NCBI GenBank assembly: GCA_037176845.1
Contig: JAYKXP010000007.1
Span: 434,001-498,000, forward strand
DNA from: Paramarasmius palmivorus
Taxonomy: Eukaryota > Basidiomycota > Agaricomycetes > Agaricales > Marasmiaceae
Reading direction: 5' to 3'
Length of the DNA stretch: 64,000 nucleotides
The position numbers and the translations under genes are program-made. The notes under the pieces are model-generated. The model worked only from the letters and a program-made list of their open reading frames with translations. It had not been told where the DNA came from and did not search any database. How positions within the stretch are numbered: the first letter of the stretch is position 1; every line of letters starts with the position of its first letter. Positions 61,344 through 64,000 of the stretch are shown here, in pieces.

Positions 61344-64000
<2,657 letters not shown>

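Overview
The window reads as nuclear DNA of a filamentous basidiomycete, most likely a mushroom-forming agaricomycete. Genes are dense and broken by many 45-65 bp GT-AG introns, intergenic gaps are short, and there is a mixture of conserved eukaryotic housekeeping genes with families typical of agaricomycetes (F-box/LRR proteins, a DUF7587-type protein, a truncated Crinkler-like P-loop protein, small secreted protein, expanded short-chain dehydrogenases). I could not name a species.

Layout. 0.9-3.7 kb: DHX35-type DEAH helicase (-). 4.4-4.9 kb: a 93-aa basic/coiled-coil protein gene. 6.2-6.7 kb: a cysteine-free secreted protein (+). 7.1-9.9 kb: left arm of a large inverted duplication, with SDR1 (-) and a truncated WD40 pseudogene (-). 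11-15.9 kb: TAF4 and a UBA/UIM/USP-like protein that has lost its catalytic residues (both +). 16-18 kb: F-box/LRR protein (+). 18.1-18.7 kb: small mitochondrial-type membrane protein (-). 21.3-23.3 kb: DUF7587-type protein (+). 24.6-26.2 kb: proteasome ATPase Rpt4 (-), divergent from an intron-containing tRNA-Pro(AGG). 26.5-31.7 kb: F-box protein and a secreted serine carboxypeptidase (-). 32.1-38.2 kb: splicing factor TFIP11/Ntr1 and an intact WD40 protein (+). 37.4-40.3 kb: right arm of the inverted duplication, holding the WD40 3' end and SDR2. 41-47.2 kb: a repeat-rich accessory zone with a broken copy of the coiled-coil gene, tandem SDR3 and SDR4, and a truncated P-loop/Crinkler-like relic. 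47.6-50.2 kb: mitochondrial genes TIM44 and holocytochrome-c synthase (-). 51.6-57 kb: tandem hexose-type sugar transporters (+). 57.8-60.8 kb: dihydroxyacetone kinase (-). 61.3 kb to the end: DUSP-domain ubiquitin protease (Ubp12/USP15 type), cut by the window edge.

How they fit together. Most genes are unrelated housekeeping functions: splicing (DHX35, TFIP11), transcription (TAF4), proteasome and ubiquitin (Rpt4, two USP-family genes, two F-box genes), mitochondrial biogenesis (TIM44, HCCS), sugar and triose metabolism (transporters, DAK). The dynamic part is the four-member SDR family. It arose by an inverted segmental duplication spanning about 33 kb plus a tandem duplication, with signs of patchwork exchange between copies. 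The most unusual single genes are the apparently catalytically dead USP25/28-like protein, the DUF7587 protein with a C-terminal membrane segment, and the dihydroxyacetone kinase with a probable 13-nt microexon between two roughly 300-nt introns.
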